Positions 26,226 through 34,251 of a stretch of DNA of 64,000 nucleotides are shown piece after piece; within the stretch, counting starts at the first letter, position 1, and each line of letters starts with the position of its first letter. Source of the DNA: Lysobacter stagni (GTDB lineage Bacteria; Pseudomonadota; Gammaproteobacteria; Xanthomonadales; Xanthomonadaceae); assembly GCF_030053425.1 (NCBI RefSeq), contig NZ_JASGBI010000001.1, positions 186,001-250,000 on the forward strand, read 5' to 3'. The notes beneath the pieces are model-generated. The model was given only the letters and a program-made list of their open reading frames with translations. It did not search any database and was not told the origin of the DNA. The position numbers and the translations under genes are program-made.

Positions 26226-26771
26226 TCACTTCGCCGGCGGCAGGCCCAGCAGTTCGCGCACGCGCGGCTCGGCGCCGGTAAGACCGGCGTCCTTGCCGAA
26301 CTGCAATGCGTCGTCCGCGTCCGCGCCGTTGCGCGCGGCGTCCAGGGCAAGCAGCGCGCCGACGCGATTGCCCGACGCGCAATGCACCAGCACCGAGCCC
26401 TTCGCCTGCGCGATGGCCTGGGACAGCGCGTGCGCATTCGCCGGGGTGAGGTCGGCCGCACCGGCGATCGGAATCGACACGTACGCCATGCCGGCCGCCG
26501 CCACTTCGCCGGCTTCATCGCGCCCGGCCATTTCCGCTTCGGGACGAAGGTTGATGACGGTGCCCACGCCCTGCGCGGCCAGCGCGGTCCACGCCGCAGC
26601 ATCGGGCTGCCCGCCGGTGAGCAGGTGTTCGCGCGGCTGGCGCAGGTTCGGGAGGGTGTCGTGCGTGGACATGGGAACGTTCGATGGCGCCGGCGGCGCG
26701 GCGGACAGTGAAGGAACGAAGGACGCCAGCGCGAGCGTCGTCGCCAAGGCGATGGAAGCAGCGTGCTTCAT
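26226..26771 (-). CDS. Exported DUF442/TIGR01244-family phosphatase-like protein
   Basis: 181 residues. A signal peptide (MKHAASIALATTLALASFVPSLSAAPP) precedes a tyrosine-phosphatase-like fold. Landmarks are LLTGGQPDAAAW, TVINLRPEAEM, and the P-loop VLVHCASGNRVGAL with C131 and R136. The loop is C-x4-R, one residue shorter than the canonical C-x5-R, as is seen in DUF442 proteins. In Xylella and Agrobacterium this domain is fused in front of an ETHE1-like dioxygenase (Blh) in the bigR operon; here it is separate and exported. It overlaps the arsR-type regulator gene by four bases. Confidence 0.85.
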   Translation of the reverse strand: MKHAASIALATTLALASFVPSLSAAPPAPSNVPMSTHDTLPNLRQPREHLLTGGQPDAAAWTALAAQGVGTVINLRPEAEMAGRDEAGEVAAAGMAYVSIPIAGAADLTPANAHALSQAIAQAKGSVLVHCASGNRVGALLALDAARNGADADDALQFGKDAGLTGAEPRVRELLGLPPAK

Positions 26772-27103
26772 GAGTCGTCTCCGCAATAGATCGCATGCAG
26801 CGTGGCCATGACCGCTTGCGCGGGCCCCGGCACCAGCGAATAGAACACCTGCTGGCCTTCGCGCCGCGTCTGCACCAGGCCGGCTTCGCGAAGCACGCCC
26901 AGGTGCTGGGACAACGCCGACTGCGACAGTGCGATGCGCGACAGCAGCGCGCCCACACCGAGCTCGCCTTCCACGAGGTGGCACAGCACCAGCAGGCGCT
27001 GTTCGTTGCCCAGGCTGCGCAACAGCGCGGCGGCCTCGCCGGCATGCTGCTGCATGCGGGCCAGGTCGGGGGCGGATTTGAGCGGGCGGCTGGAAGGGGG
27101 CAA
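26768..27103 (-). CDS. bigR: ArsR-family repressor, BigR/SqrR-like persulfide sensor
   Basis: 111 residues with a winged helix-turn-helix; the recognition region is SQSALSQHLGVLREAGLVQTRREG. Two cysteines, C41 in VLCHLVEGELGV and C107 in HAIYCGDD, sit at the positions that form a disulfide or tetrasulfide bridge in BigR, SqrR and YgaV. This argues for a reactive-sulfur sensor over a metal sensor. It lies divergent from an ETHE1-like gene and in one unit with the DUF442 gene, the same partners as in the classical bigR operon. It is expected to repress both directions from the shared AT-rich region. Confidence 0.85.
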   Translation of the reverse strand: MPPSSRPLKSAPDLARMQQHAGEAAALLRSLGNEQRLLVLCHLVEGELGVGALLSRIALSQSALSQHLGVLREAGLVQTRREGQQVFYSLVPGPAQAVMATLHAIYCGDDS

Positions 27104-27141
27104 GGTGTCCGGGCGGATCCGGTCCGGGATGGGTCGCCGCC

Positions 27142-27179
27142 ATTTTATTCGACATTTCTAAATTAGCAATGCCTAATAT
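27142..27179. promoter_or_regulatory. Divergent promoter and probable BigR operator
   Basis: A short AT-rich island in GC-rich surroundings. The palindrome ATTAG-N6-CTAAT lies at 27162-27177, overlapped on the left by CTAAATTAG (27158-27166). Leftward promoter: TTGCTA (27164-27169, minus) with 16 bases to TAAAAT (27142-27147). Rightward -10: TAATAT (27174-27179). A repressor on the palindrome would cover the bigR -35 and the dioxygenase -10 at once. Confidence 0.6.
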
Positions 27180-27203
27180 AGACGACCGTTTGCGGAGGCT
27201 GCG

Positions 27204-28070
27204 ATGCACCCCGACGTCCATCCCTTCTTCCACGCCGACAGCAACACGTGGAGCTACGTCGTGCGCGACCCGGCCGGCGACGCCGCGGCTGTCGTCGACC
27301 CCGTACTCGATTTCGACGCAAAGTCGGCGCGCACATCCACGCATTCGGCCCAGGCGCTGCTCGACTTCGTGCGCGAACGCGGCCTGCGCGTGGAGTGGAT
27401 CATCGAAACCCACGCACACGCCGACCACCTCAGCGCCGGGCATTGGCTGAAGTCGCACTGGCCGCAGGCCATGCTGGCCATCGGCGAGGGCATCCGCGAC
27501 GTGCAGAAGGCGTTCGTGCCGATCTTCAACCTGGGCGAGCACTTCCCCACCGACGGCTCGCAGTTCGACCGCCTCTTCGCCGATGGAGACGCCTTTCGCG
27601 TCGGTGCATTGGACGCGCACGTCATCGCCGTCCCCGGACATACCAGCGACAGCTGCGCGTATGTCATCGGCGATGCACTGTTCACCGGCGACTCGCTGTT
27701 CATGCCCGACGGCGGCACCGCGCGCTGCGATTTCCCGGGCGGAAGCGCACGCGTGCTGTTCCGTTCGATCCATCGGCTGTTCGCACTGCTGCCCGACGAC
27801 ACCCGCGTGTTCGTCTGCCACGACTACGGTCCGAACGGGCGCCCGATGGCCTGCGAAACCACGCTGGGCGCGCAGAAGCGCGACAACATCCACGTGCACG
27901 AGGGCGTGGGCGAGGACGAGTACGTCGCGTTGCGCGAAGCGCGCGATGCGACCCTCGCGATGCCCGCGCTGATGCTGCCGGCGGTGCAGACCAACATCCG
28001 CGCCGGCGCACTGCCTCCACCCGAGGACAACGGCGTGCGCTATCTCAAGATCCCCGTCGACAGGCTCTGA
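27204..28070 (+). CDS. ETHE1-like persulfide dioxygenase (metallo-beta-lactamase fold)
   Basis: 288 residues. Family members oxidise glutathione persulfide to sulfite with a mononuclear iron in the cytoplasm. The metal-binding motif is THAHADH (H70, H72, D74, H75), followed by AVPGHTSDS, LFTGDSLFM and VCHDYG, all as in ETHE1/Blh dioxygenases. It has no signal peptide and no rhodanese domain. GGAGG stands seven bases before the ATG. It opens the rightward operon from the BigR-like operator; the two YeeE/YedE genes follow five bases later. Confidence 0.9.
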   Translation: MHPDVHPFFHADSNTWSYVVRDPAGDAAAVVDPVLDFDAKSARTSTHSAQALLDFVRERGLRVEWIIETHAHADHLSAGHWLKSHWPQAMLAIGEGIRDVQKAFVPIFNLGEHFPTDGSQFDRLFADGDAFRVGALDAHVIAVPGHTSDSCAYVIGDALFTGDSLFMPDGGTARCDFPGGSARVLFRSIHRLFALLPDDTRVFVCHDYGPNGRPMACETTLGAQKRDNIHVHEGVGEDEYVALREARDATLAMPALMLPAVQTNIRAGALPPPEDNGVRYLKIPVDRL

Positions 28071-28075
28071 CCGCC

Positions 28076-28501
28076 ATGCCCACTGCTTTCACTCCTCTGT
28101 CCGCGCTGATCGGCGGCGCGCTGATCGGCCTGGGCGCCGCGTGGCTGCTGGCCACGATCGGCCGCATCGCCGGCGTCAGCGGCATCGTCAACCGCGCCAT
28201 CGATGCACGCGAGGAGCGCGGCTGGCGATGGGCGTTCCTGCTCGCGATGATCGCGGCCGCGGGCCTGTGGTTCGCGTTCACCGGTGCGCAGGCACGCACG
28301 GGATTCCCGTGGATCGCGCTTGTCGCCGCGGGCCTGCTGGTGGGTGCGGGCACGCGCGTGGGCAACGGCTGCACCAGCGGACACGGCATCTGCGGTCTGG
28401 CACGCCTGTCGCGCCGTTCGCTGTGGGCGGTGCTGGTGTTCGTGGGTGTCGCGATGCTGACCGTGTACACGGTGCGCCACGTGTTCGGAGGTCTCGCATG
28501 A
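28076..28501 (+). CDS. YeeE/YedE-family membrane protein, first half-transporter
   Basis: 141 residues with four hydrophobic segments. The family signature is NGCTSGHGICGLARLSRRS, with two cysteines in the conserved GNGCTSGHGxCG loop. YeeE/YedE proteins move thiosulfate or other reduced sulfur compounds across the inner membrane; in bigR-type operons they are thought to deal with sulfur compounds linked to the dioxygenase. It begins five bases after the dioxygenase gene and overlaps the second half by four bases (ATGA). Confidence 0.9.
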   Translation: MPTAFTPLSALIGGALIGLGAAWLLATIGRIAGVSGIVNRAIDAREERGWRWAFLLAMIAAAGLWFAFTGAQARTGFPWIALVAAGLLVGAGTRVGNGCTSGHGICGLARLSRRSLWAVLVFVGVAMLTVYTVRHVFGGLA

Positions 28502-28917
28502 ACCGCATCGTCCAAGGCGCCATCGCCGGCACGCTGTTCGGTTTCGGACTGGCGATCTCGGGCATGACCAACCCGGACAAGGTGCTGAACTTCCTGGATG
28601 TCGCCGGCACCTGGGACCCATCACTCGCGCTGGTGATGGGTGCCGCGCTCGCGGTGTCCGTGCCGGGGTTTGCGTTACTGCGACGGCGCGGGTGCACGCT
28701 GGACGGCGGTGCCCTGCCCTCACCGCCCTCGAGCGCGGTGGACCGCAGATTGCTGCTGGGCAGCGCGTTGTTCGGCGTAGGTTGGGGACTGGCGGGATAT
28801 TGCCCGGGCCCGGCCATCGCCAGTCTCGCGCATGGGCTGTCCGAAGCGGTTGTGCTGGTCGCCGCGATGCTGGCAGGCTCGCAACTGGTTCGCTTCATCG
28901 ACAAGGATCGCCCGTGA
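28498..28917 (+). CDS. YeeE/YedE-family membrane protein, second half-transporter
   Basis: 139 residues with about four membrane segments. The family pattern is [35 protein letters not shown] in the first half and [21 protein letters not shown] in the second; the conserved cysteine is in GYCPGP. It pairs with the preceding gene to form a complete transporter. The last bases overlap the next start codon (GTGA), so the following molybdenum-related genes are probably translated from the same message. Confidence 0.9.
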   Translation: MNRIVQGAIAGTLFGFGLAISGMTNPDKVLNFLDVAGTWDPSLALVMGAALAVSVPGFALLRRRGCTLDGGALPSPPSSAVDRRLLLGSALFGVGWGLAGYCPGPAIASLAHGLSEAVVLVAAMLAGSQLVRFIDKDRP

Positions 28918-29369
28918 GTCCTCACGCACCTGCGCTGCTGCTTCTGCTGGCTTTCGTCACGCCCGCGGCGGCGACCGACGTACCGCTCGATCCGGCCCTG
29001 ATCGCGACGCTACCCACGGTGCGCGCGGGCGGAAGCGTGCACGGCAAGGCGCTGGATTGCGAAGGCGTCACGCTCGCCTCGCTGCTGCAGGCGGCGAAGG
29101 CGATGCCGACCGAACCGCTGCGCGGTGCGCAACTGGCGAGCGCGGTGCTCGTCACCGCGCGCGATGGTTACCGCGTGGTGTTCTCACTGGCGGAGCTGGA
29201 CCCTTCACTGGGTGCACGCAACGTCGTGCTGACCAACCGCTGCAATGGCGCGCCGCTGGAGGCGGAGGATGGTCCATGGCGCCTCATCGTCTCCGGCGAG
29301 TCGCGGCCGGCACGCTGGCTCCGCCAGATAGAATCGATCCATGTCGTCGACGTGAAGGACGCCCCATGA
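28914..29369 (+). CDS. Small periplasmic protein resembling part of a sulfite-oxidase-type molybdopterin domain
   Basis: 151 residues starting with GTG at 28914, inside the previous stop (GTGA). A signal peptide ([19 protein letters not shown]) precedes about 130 residues resembling the second half of the SUOX-type domain: [61 protein letters not shown]. The conserved cysteine that ligates molybdenum in sulfite oxidases is not present, so catalysis is doubtful. It stands directly before modA with a four-base overlap. A role in binding or delivering molybdate or cofactor is possible but unproven. Confidence 0.7.
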   Translation: MSPHAPALLLLLAFVTPAAATDVPLDPALIATLPTVRAGGSVHGKALDCEGVTLASLLQAAKAMPTEPLRGAQLASAVLVTARDGYRVVFSLAELDPSLGARNVVLTNRCNGAPLEAEDGPWRLIVSGESRPARWLRQIESIHVVDVKDAP

Positions 29370-30151
29370 ACCGTTTCCGTCGCACCCTGCTGCTGGCCGC
29401 TTCGTTCGCGTTCGCCCACCTTGCCGTCGCCGCACCGCCCGCGACGTCGGACGAACCGGTCACCGTGTTCGCCGCGGCGAGCATGAAGGAGTCGCTCGAC
29501 GAAGTCGCGGCCGCCTACCAGGCCAAGACTGGGCAGAGCGTGCGCGTGTCCTACGCGGCCAGCTCCGCGCTGGCGCGCCAGATCGAACAGGGCGCACCGG
29601 CCGATCTGTTCGTCTCCGCCGACCTGGACTGGATGGACTACCTGCAGGAGCGCCACCTGCTCGACGACGCCACGCGCCGCAATCTGCTCGGAAACACGCT
29701 GGTGCTGATCGCACCGTCGACCAGCAAGGCCCACAGCGTCGCGCTGAAGCCCGGTGTCGATCTGTTGCCGCTGCTTGGCGACGGACGCATCGCACTCGCA
29801 CTGACCGCCAGCGTGCCCGCCGGCAAGTACGCGAAGGCAGCGTTCACCTCACTCGGTGTGTGGCCGTCGCTGGAGCCGCGCGTGGCCGAGGCCGAGAACG
29901 TGCGCGCCGCGCTGATGCTGGTCGCGCGTGGCGAGTCGCCACTGGGCGTGGTGTACGGCAGCGATGCGAAGGCCGAGCCGCGCGTGCGCGTGCTGGCGAC
30001 GTTCCCCGCCAGCTCGCACCCACCGATCGTCTATCCGGTCGCCCGCCTGAAGGGCAGCCGGCATCCGCAGGCCGATGCGTTCCTTCGCTGGTTGCAGAGC
30101 CCGCAGGCCGACGCGATCTTCCGCCATCGCGGTTTCATGCTGGCCGACTGA
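29366..30151 (+). CDS. modA: Molybdate ABC transporter, periplasmic binding protein
   Basis: 261 residues. A signal peptide ([19 protein letters not shown]) precedes the ModA fold: [20 protein letters not shown] at the mature N terminus, [54 protein letters not shown], and [13 protein letters not shown]. These segments contain the serine and backbone positions that hold the oxyanion. It is followed by modB and modC. The imported molybdenum is needed for enzymes such as NapA. Confidence 0.95.
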   Translation: MNRFRRTLLLAASFAFAHLAVAAPPATSDEPVTVFAAASMKESLDEVAAAYQAKTGQSVRVSYAASSALARQIEQGAPADLFVSADLDWMDYLQERHLLDDATRRNLLGNTLVLIAPSTSKAHSVALKPGVDLLPLLGDGRIALALTASVPAGKYAKAAFTSLGVWPSLEPRVAEAENVRAALMLVARGESPLGVVYGSDAKAEPRVRVLATFPASSHPPIVYPVARLKGSRHPQADAFLRWLQSPQADAIFRHRGFMLAD

Positions 30152-30155
30152 TCGC

Positions 30156-30848
30156 ATGCCGGAATTCAGCGCGGCCGAAATCACCGCGATCCTGCTGAGC
30201 CTGAAGGTGGCCTCGGTGGCCGTGCTGTGCAGCCTGCCGTTCGGCATCGCACTGGGCTGGCTGATGGCGCGCGCCTCGTTCCCCGGCAAGCTGCTGCTCG
30301 ACACGTTGCTGGTGATGCCGCTGGTGCTCCCGCCGGTCGTCACCGGCTACGTGCTGCTGGTGTTGCTCGGCACACAGGGAGCCATCGGTGCGTTCCTGCA
30401 CGAGCATCTGGGCTTCACCTTCGCGTTCCGCTGGACGGGCGCTGCGCTGGCTAGCGCGATCATGGGTTTCCCGCTGATGGTGCGTGCGATCCGTCTGTCG
30501 ATCGAAAGCGTCGACCGCCGGCTGGAACACGCCGCCGCCACGCTGGGCGCGAATCCGTGGCGCGTCTTCTACAGCATGACGCTGCCGCTGGCCTGGCCGG
30601 GCGTCATCGCCGGTGCGGTGCTCGCCTTCGCCAAGGCGCTGGGCGAGTTCGGCGCCACCATCACCTTCGTATCGAACATTCCGGGCGAAACGCAGACGCT
30701 ATCGTCGGCCATCTACGGGCTGATGCAGGTGCCCGGCGGCGAAGCAGGCATCTGGCGGCTCACGGCGGTGGCGGTGGCGATCTCGTTCGCCGCGGTGCTC
30801 GCCTCGGAATGGCTGGTGCAACGCCAGCGCCGCGGGAGCGAAACATGA
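30156..30848 (+). CDS. modB: Molybdate ABC transporter, permease
   Basis: 230 residues with five to six membrane segments. The cytoplasmic coupling loop is RRLEHAAATLGANPWRVFYSMTLPLAWPGVIAGAVLAFAKALGEFGATITF, the standard EAA motif of binding-protein-dependent permeases and strongly ModB-like. PLVLPPVVTGYVLLVLLG in the first half is also characteristic. The ATG is four bases after the modA stop and the gene overlaps modC by four bases. Confidence 0.95.
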   Translation: MPEFSAAEITAILLSLKVASVAVLCSLPFGIALGWLMARASFPGKLLLDTLLVMPLVLPPVVTGYVLLVLLGTQGAIGAFLHEHLGFTFAFRWTGAALASAIMGFPLMVRAIRLSIESVDRRLEHAAATLGANPWRVFYSMTLPLAWPGVIAGAVLAFAKALGEFGATITFVSNIPGETQTLSSAIYGLMQVPGGEAGIWRLTAVAVAISFAAVLASEWLVQRQRRGSET

Positions 30849-31492
30849 GCGGCGATCGTGCCGCGCCGGTCTTCTCCATCGACATCGCGCTGCGTCGCGG
30901 CAGCTTCGAGCGCGCCGTGCACATCGAAAGCAGCGCGCGCGTGATCGCGCTGGTGGGCGAATCCGGTGCGGGCAAGACCTCGATCCTGCAGGCCATCGCC
31001 GGCCTGGTGCGCCCGCAGCGCGGGCACATCGAGATCGGTGGCCAGCGCCTGTTCGACGCCGCACGCGGCATCGACGTGCCTGCGCACCGGCGCCGCATCG
31101 GCTACGTGTTCCAGGACGCGCGACTGTTCCCCCACCTGGACGTGCGCCGCAACCTGCTCTACGGCTACCGCGGCATCGCCCGCGAGCAACCGCGCTTCGC
31201 GTTGCCGGCCATCGTCGACCTGCTGGGCATCGGTGCATTGCTGGACCGGCGCACCGCCGGCCTGTCGGGCGGCGAGCTGCAGCGCGTCGCGCTGGGCCGC
31301 GCGCTGATGTCGCAACCGCGCATCCTCCTGCTGGACGAGCCGCTGTCCATGCTCGACATGAACCGTCGCGAGGACCTGCTCCCGTACCTGCAGCGCGTGC
31401 GCGACGAGATCGCGCTGCCGATGATCTACGTCAGCCACTACCCGGACGAAGTCCGCCGCATCGCCGCCTACGACGTCCATGCCATCGGCTGA
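30845..31492 (+). CDS. modC: Molybdate ABC transporter, ATPase (short form)
   Basis: 215 residues. Walker A is GESGAGKT at 38-45, the ABC signature LSGGELQRVALGRAL, Walker B ILLLDEPLSML, and the switch histidine in IYVSHYPDEV. ModC of Escherichia coli has about 350 residues because of a C-terminal molybdate-binding (MOP) domain; here the protein ends just after the nucleotide-binding domain, so that sensing domain is absent. It is the last gene of the sulfur/molybdate row. Confidence 0.93.
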   Translation: MSGDRAAPVFSIDIALRRGSFERAVHIESSARVIALVGESGAGKTSILQAIAGLVRPQRGHIEIGGQRLFDAARGIDVPAHRRRIGYVFQDARLFPHLDVRRNLLYGYRGIAREQPRFALPAIVDLLGIGALLDRRTAGLSGGELQRVALGRALMSQPRILLLDEPLSMLDMNRREDLLPYLQRVRDEIALPMIYVSHYPDEVRRIAAYDVHAIG

Positions 31493-31516
31493 GCCGCGAA
31501 CGCATATGCTTGCGCC

Positions 31517-33454
31517 ATGACCGACCGCCCCGCTCCCGTCCTGCTCGATTCCGTCGACGCCGCCGTCGACCTGCTCCTTTCGCGCCTGCGCGGCCCACTG
31601 CGCATCGGCGCACCGCTGGGGCTGGGCAAGCCGCACCGGCTGCTCAATGCGCTGTATGCGCGCGCCGAGGCCGACGCATCGCGCCCCCTGCACCTGTACA
31701 CCGCGCTGTCGCTCGATCCGCCCGGCGGTGGCAAGGGTCTGGAAGCGCGTTTCGTCAAACCCTTCGTGCAACGTCATTTCGGCGACGACTTCCCGCGCCT
31801 GGCGTACGTCCAAGCGCTCAAGCGCAATGCACTGCCGGCGCACATCGAGATCGAGGAGTTCTACCTGCAGTCCGGCGCGATGCTGGGCTCGGCGCCGGTG
31901 CAGCGCCGCTATGCCAGCCTGAACTACACGCATGTGGCGCGCGCACTGGCCGATCGCGGGCTCAATGCCATCGTGCAGCGCGTCGCACGCTCACCGGACG
32001 GACGTCGACTGTCGTTGTCGTGCAACACCGACCTCACCTTCGACACCGTCGATGCCGTCACCGCGCGCGGCCTGCCGCGACCGCTGCTCATCGCCGAGGT
32101 GGATCCGGAGCTGCCGTGGCTCGAAGGCAGCGCCTGTGTCGATTCGGACTGGTTCGACGCGATCGTGACGCCGCCGGGTCCGCACCCGAAGCTGTTCGGC
32201 CTTCCACGCCAGCCGGTGAACGATGTCGACTACGCCATCGGCTTCCACGCCAGCACGCTCGTCCTGGACGGCGGCACGTTGCAGATCGGCATCGGTGCGC
32301 TGGCCGACGCGCTCTGCCACGCACTGGTGCTGCGCCACACCGACAATGCCGGCTATCGCGCGGTGCTGCGCGCGCTCGGCGTGCCGACCGCCGAGGACCC
32401 CGCGCTGGGGCCCTTCGCGCAGGGTCTGTTCGGCTCCAGCGAAATGATCAACGAAGGCTTCCGCCGACTGGTGGAAACCGGCGTGATCCGTCGCCGCGTG
32501 GTCGACGATGCCGCCGCGATGCGCCGCATCAACGCCGGCGCCGCCAGTGCGCACGATCTGGCGCTGCTGGAGCAGCAGGGGCAGTTCCTGCATGGCGCGT
32601 TCTACCTGGGATCGCCGGACTTCTACGAGTGGCTGCGCAACCTCGCGCCCGACGTACGCCGTGCCATCGGCATGAAGCGCGTGGGCGAGGTCAACGACCT
32701 TCTCGGCGATGACGAAGGCCTGCAGCGCCTGCAACGTCGCGACGCGCGCTTCTTCAACACCTGCATGATGGCCACCGCACTGGGCGCGGCGGTGTCGGAC
32801 GCACTGGAAGACGGGCGCGTGGTGTCTGGCGTGGGCGGGCAATACAACTTCGTGGCGATGTCGCACGCGTTGCCCGATGCACGCTCCGCACTGATGCTGC
32901 GTGCCAGCCGCGAGTCCGGCGGAGTGGTCACCTCCAACCTGGTATGGAACTACGGCCATGCCACCATCCCGCGCCACCTGCGCGATGTGTACATCAGCGA
33001 GTACGGCATCGCCGACATCCACGGCCGCGCCGACGAAGACTGCGTGATTGCGATGGCGGGCATCGCCGATGCCCGCTTCCAGCAGGGCCTGCTGGACAGT
33101 GCCAAGCGCAATGGCAAGCTGCGCGCGGACTTCTCGCTTCCGGCACGCGCGGCGCGCAACACGCCCGAAGTGCTGAGCAAGGCGCTCGCGCCGTTCCATC
33201 GCAATGGCGCACTGCCCGACTACCCGCTCGGCAGCGACTTCACGCCGGTGGAGCAGCGTCTGGTGAAGGCATTGGGATGGCTGAAGGCGAACACCGGCAC
33301 GCGTGGCGGCAAGCTGCGTACCGTGCTGCAGGCGCTGGGGTCGCATCCGCTCGATGCCGAGGCATTGCAGCGCATGGAGCTGGCATCGCCGCGTGGCATC
33401 GGCGAACGCCTGGAAGCGCGGCTGCTCAGCCTTGCGCTGTCGCAGACGAAGTAG
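31517..33454 (+). CDS. Acetyl-CoA hydrolase/transferase-family protein
   Basis: 645 residues of the class I CoA-transferase-like fold. Recognisable parts are the N-terminal region IGAPLGLGKPHRLLNAL, the central GGTLQIGIGALADALCHAL, and the C-terminal domain with VVSGVGGQYNFVAMSHALPDARSALMLRASRESGG and YISEYGIADIHGRADEDCVIAMAGIAD. Relatives move CoA between acids or hydrolyse acetyl-CoA. It begins 24 bases after modC on the same strand but shows no functional link to it. The last 29 bases overlap the convergent downstream gene. Confidence 0.85.
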   Translation: MTDRPAPVLLDSVDAAVDLLLSRLRGPLRIGAPLGLGKPHRLLNALYARAEADASRPLHLYTALSLDPPGGGKGLEARFVKPFVQRHFGDDFPRLAYVQALKRNALPAHIEIEEFYLQSGAMLGSAPVQRRYASLNYTHVARALADRGLNAIVQRVARSPDGRRLSLSCNTDLTFDTVDAVTARGLPRPLLIAEVDPELPWLEGSACVDSDWFDAIVTPPGPHPKLFGLPRQPVNDVDYAIGFHASTLVLDGGTLQIGIGALADALCHALVLRHTDNAGYRAVLRALGVPTAEDPALGPFAQGLFGSSEMINEGFRRLVETGVIRRRVVDDAAAMRRINAGAASAHDLALLEQQGQFLHGAFYLGSPDFYEWLRNLAPDVRRAIGMKRVGEVNDLLGDDEGLQRLQRRDARFFNTCMMATALGAAVSDALEDGRVVSGVGGQYNFVAMSHALPDARSALMLRASRESGGVVTSNLVWNYGHATIPRHLRDVYISEYGIADIHGRADEDCVIAMAGIADARFQQGLLDSAKRNGKLRADFSLPARAARNTPEVLSKALAPFHRNGALPDYPLGSDFTPVEQRLVKALGWLKANTGTRGGKLRTVLQALGSHPLDAEALQRMELASPRGIGERLEARLLSLALSQTK

Positions 33455-34148
33455 CCGCAGGCAACGCCTGCTCCGCCTGCGCACGCTGCCCGAGGTAGCG
33501 CGACACCGCATCGCCGGTGAGCGCGAAGCCGGCGATCGCGATCACCCACAGCCCCGCTTCGCGCGCGCCAGCCTGCAGACGCACGCGCCAGTGCACGAAG
33601 CGTCCCTGCAGATGGCGGCCGAACGCGGCGTTCAGCGCCACCAGTAGCAGCGGCGGCGCGATGAAGATCAGGTTGTAGATCAACAACAGGGGCAGCCACT
33701 GCGATGCCGGCACGGCAGCGGAGGTCATCAGGGCGATCGCCGCGAAGTACGGCAGCGCCGTGGTCAGCTCGACCACGGTGATGGTCATGCCGAGCAGCAT
33801 CATGCCGAGCAGCCCACCCACCCGGGGTTCGCGCTGGTGGTCGTCGGCCGCGACCTTCGGCTTGGGCGCGAACACGCCGTATGCAAGCAGCGATAGGCCG
33901 ATGGCGAGCTGCAGCGCCAACACCACCGGATGATCGAGCGAATCGCCGAAGCGCCTTACCACCGCGCCGGCACCGAGCATCAAAGCGATGCCCAGCGACA
34001 GATAGGCGACAAGGATGCCGGTGATGTACGACAGCAGGCGCGGCGTGGCGCCGGGTCGCGCCAGCCACCACAGCACGACGACGAGCGCCGACGGATTGAT
34101 GCTGTCGACCACGGCCAGGCCGAGGACGGGAATGGCGATGCTGTTCAT
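33426..34148 (-). CDS. GAP/Sap-family membrane protein
   Basis: 240 residues with about six membrane segments. The start MNSIAIPVLGLAVVDSINPSALVVVLWWL and the repeat GMMLLGMTITVVELTTALPYFAAIALM resemble the GAP family (sulfolipid-1-addressing protein type), related to LysE-like and DsbD-like folds with a conserved N/E-P or E-L pair in helix breaks. Substrate unknown. The ATG at 34148 opens the first helix; a longer in-frame reading adds a non-hydrophobic 19 residues. The 3' end overlaps the acetyl-CoA hydrolase-family gene tail to tail by 29 bases. Confidence 0.75.
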   Translation of the reverse strand: MNSIAIPVLGLAVVDSINPSALVVVLWWLARPGATPRLLSYITGILVAYLSLGIALMLGAGAVVRRFGDSLDHPVVLALQLAIGLSLLAYGVFAPKPKVAADDHQREPRVGGLLGMMLLGMTITVVELTTALPYFAAIALMTSAAVPASQWLPLLLIYNLIFIAPPLLLVALNAAFGRHLQGRFVHWRVRLQAGAREAGLWVIAIAGFALTGDAVSRYLGQRAQAEQALPAATSSATAQG

Positions 34149-34201
34149 GGCGCAGGCAGTGTAGAGGCTGGCCGCGCATCGCGCCGGCGCCACCCCGAAA
34201 C

Positions 34202-34229
34202 GCACGAAGCGGCCGAGGCCGCTTCGTGC
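34202..34229 (-). terminator. Terminator hairpin downstream of tkt
   Basis: Perfect 13-base stem GCACGAAGCGGCC (34202-34214) with GGCCGCTTCGTGC (34217-34229) and a two-base loop. On the minus strand the following bases are GTTTCGGGG, only a short T-run. It separates tkt from the GAP-family gene. Confidence 0.65.
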
Positions 34230-34251
34230 AATCGCCAGCAGGGAGCGTGGA

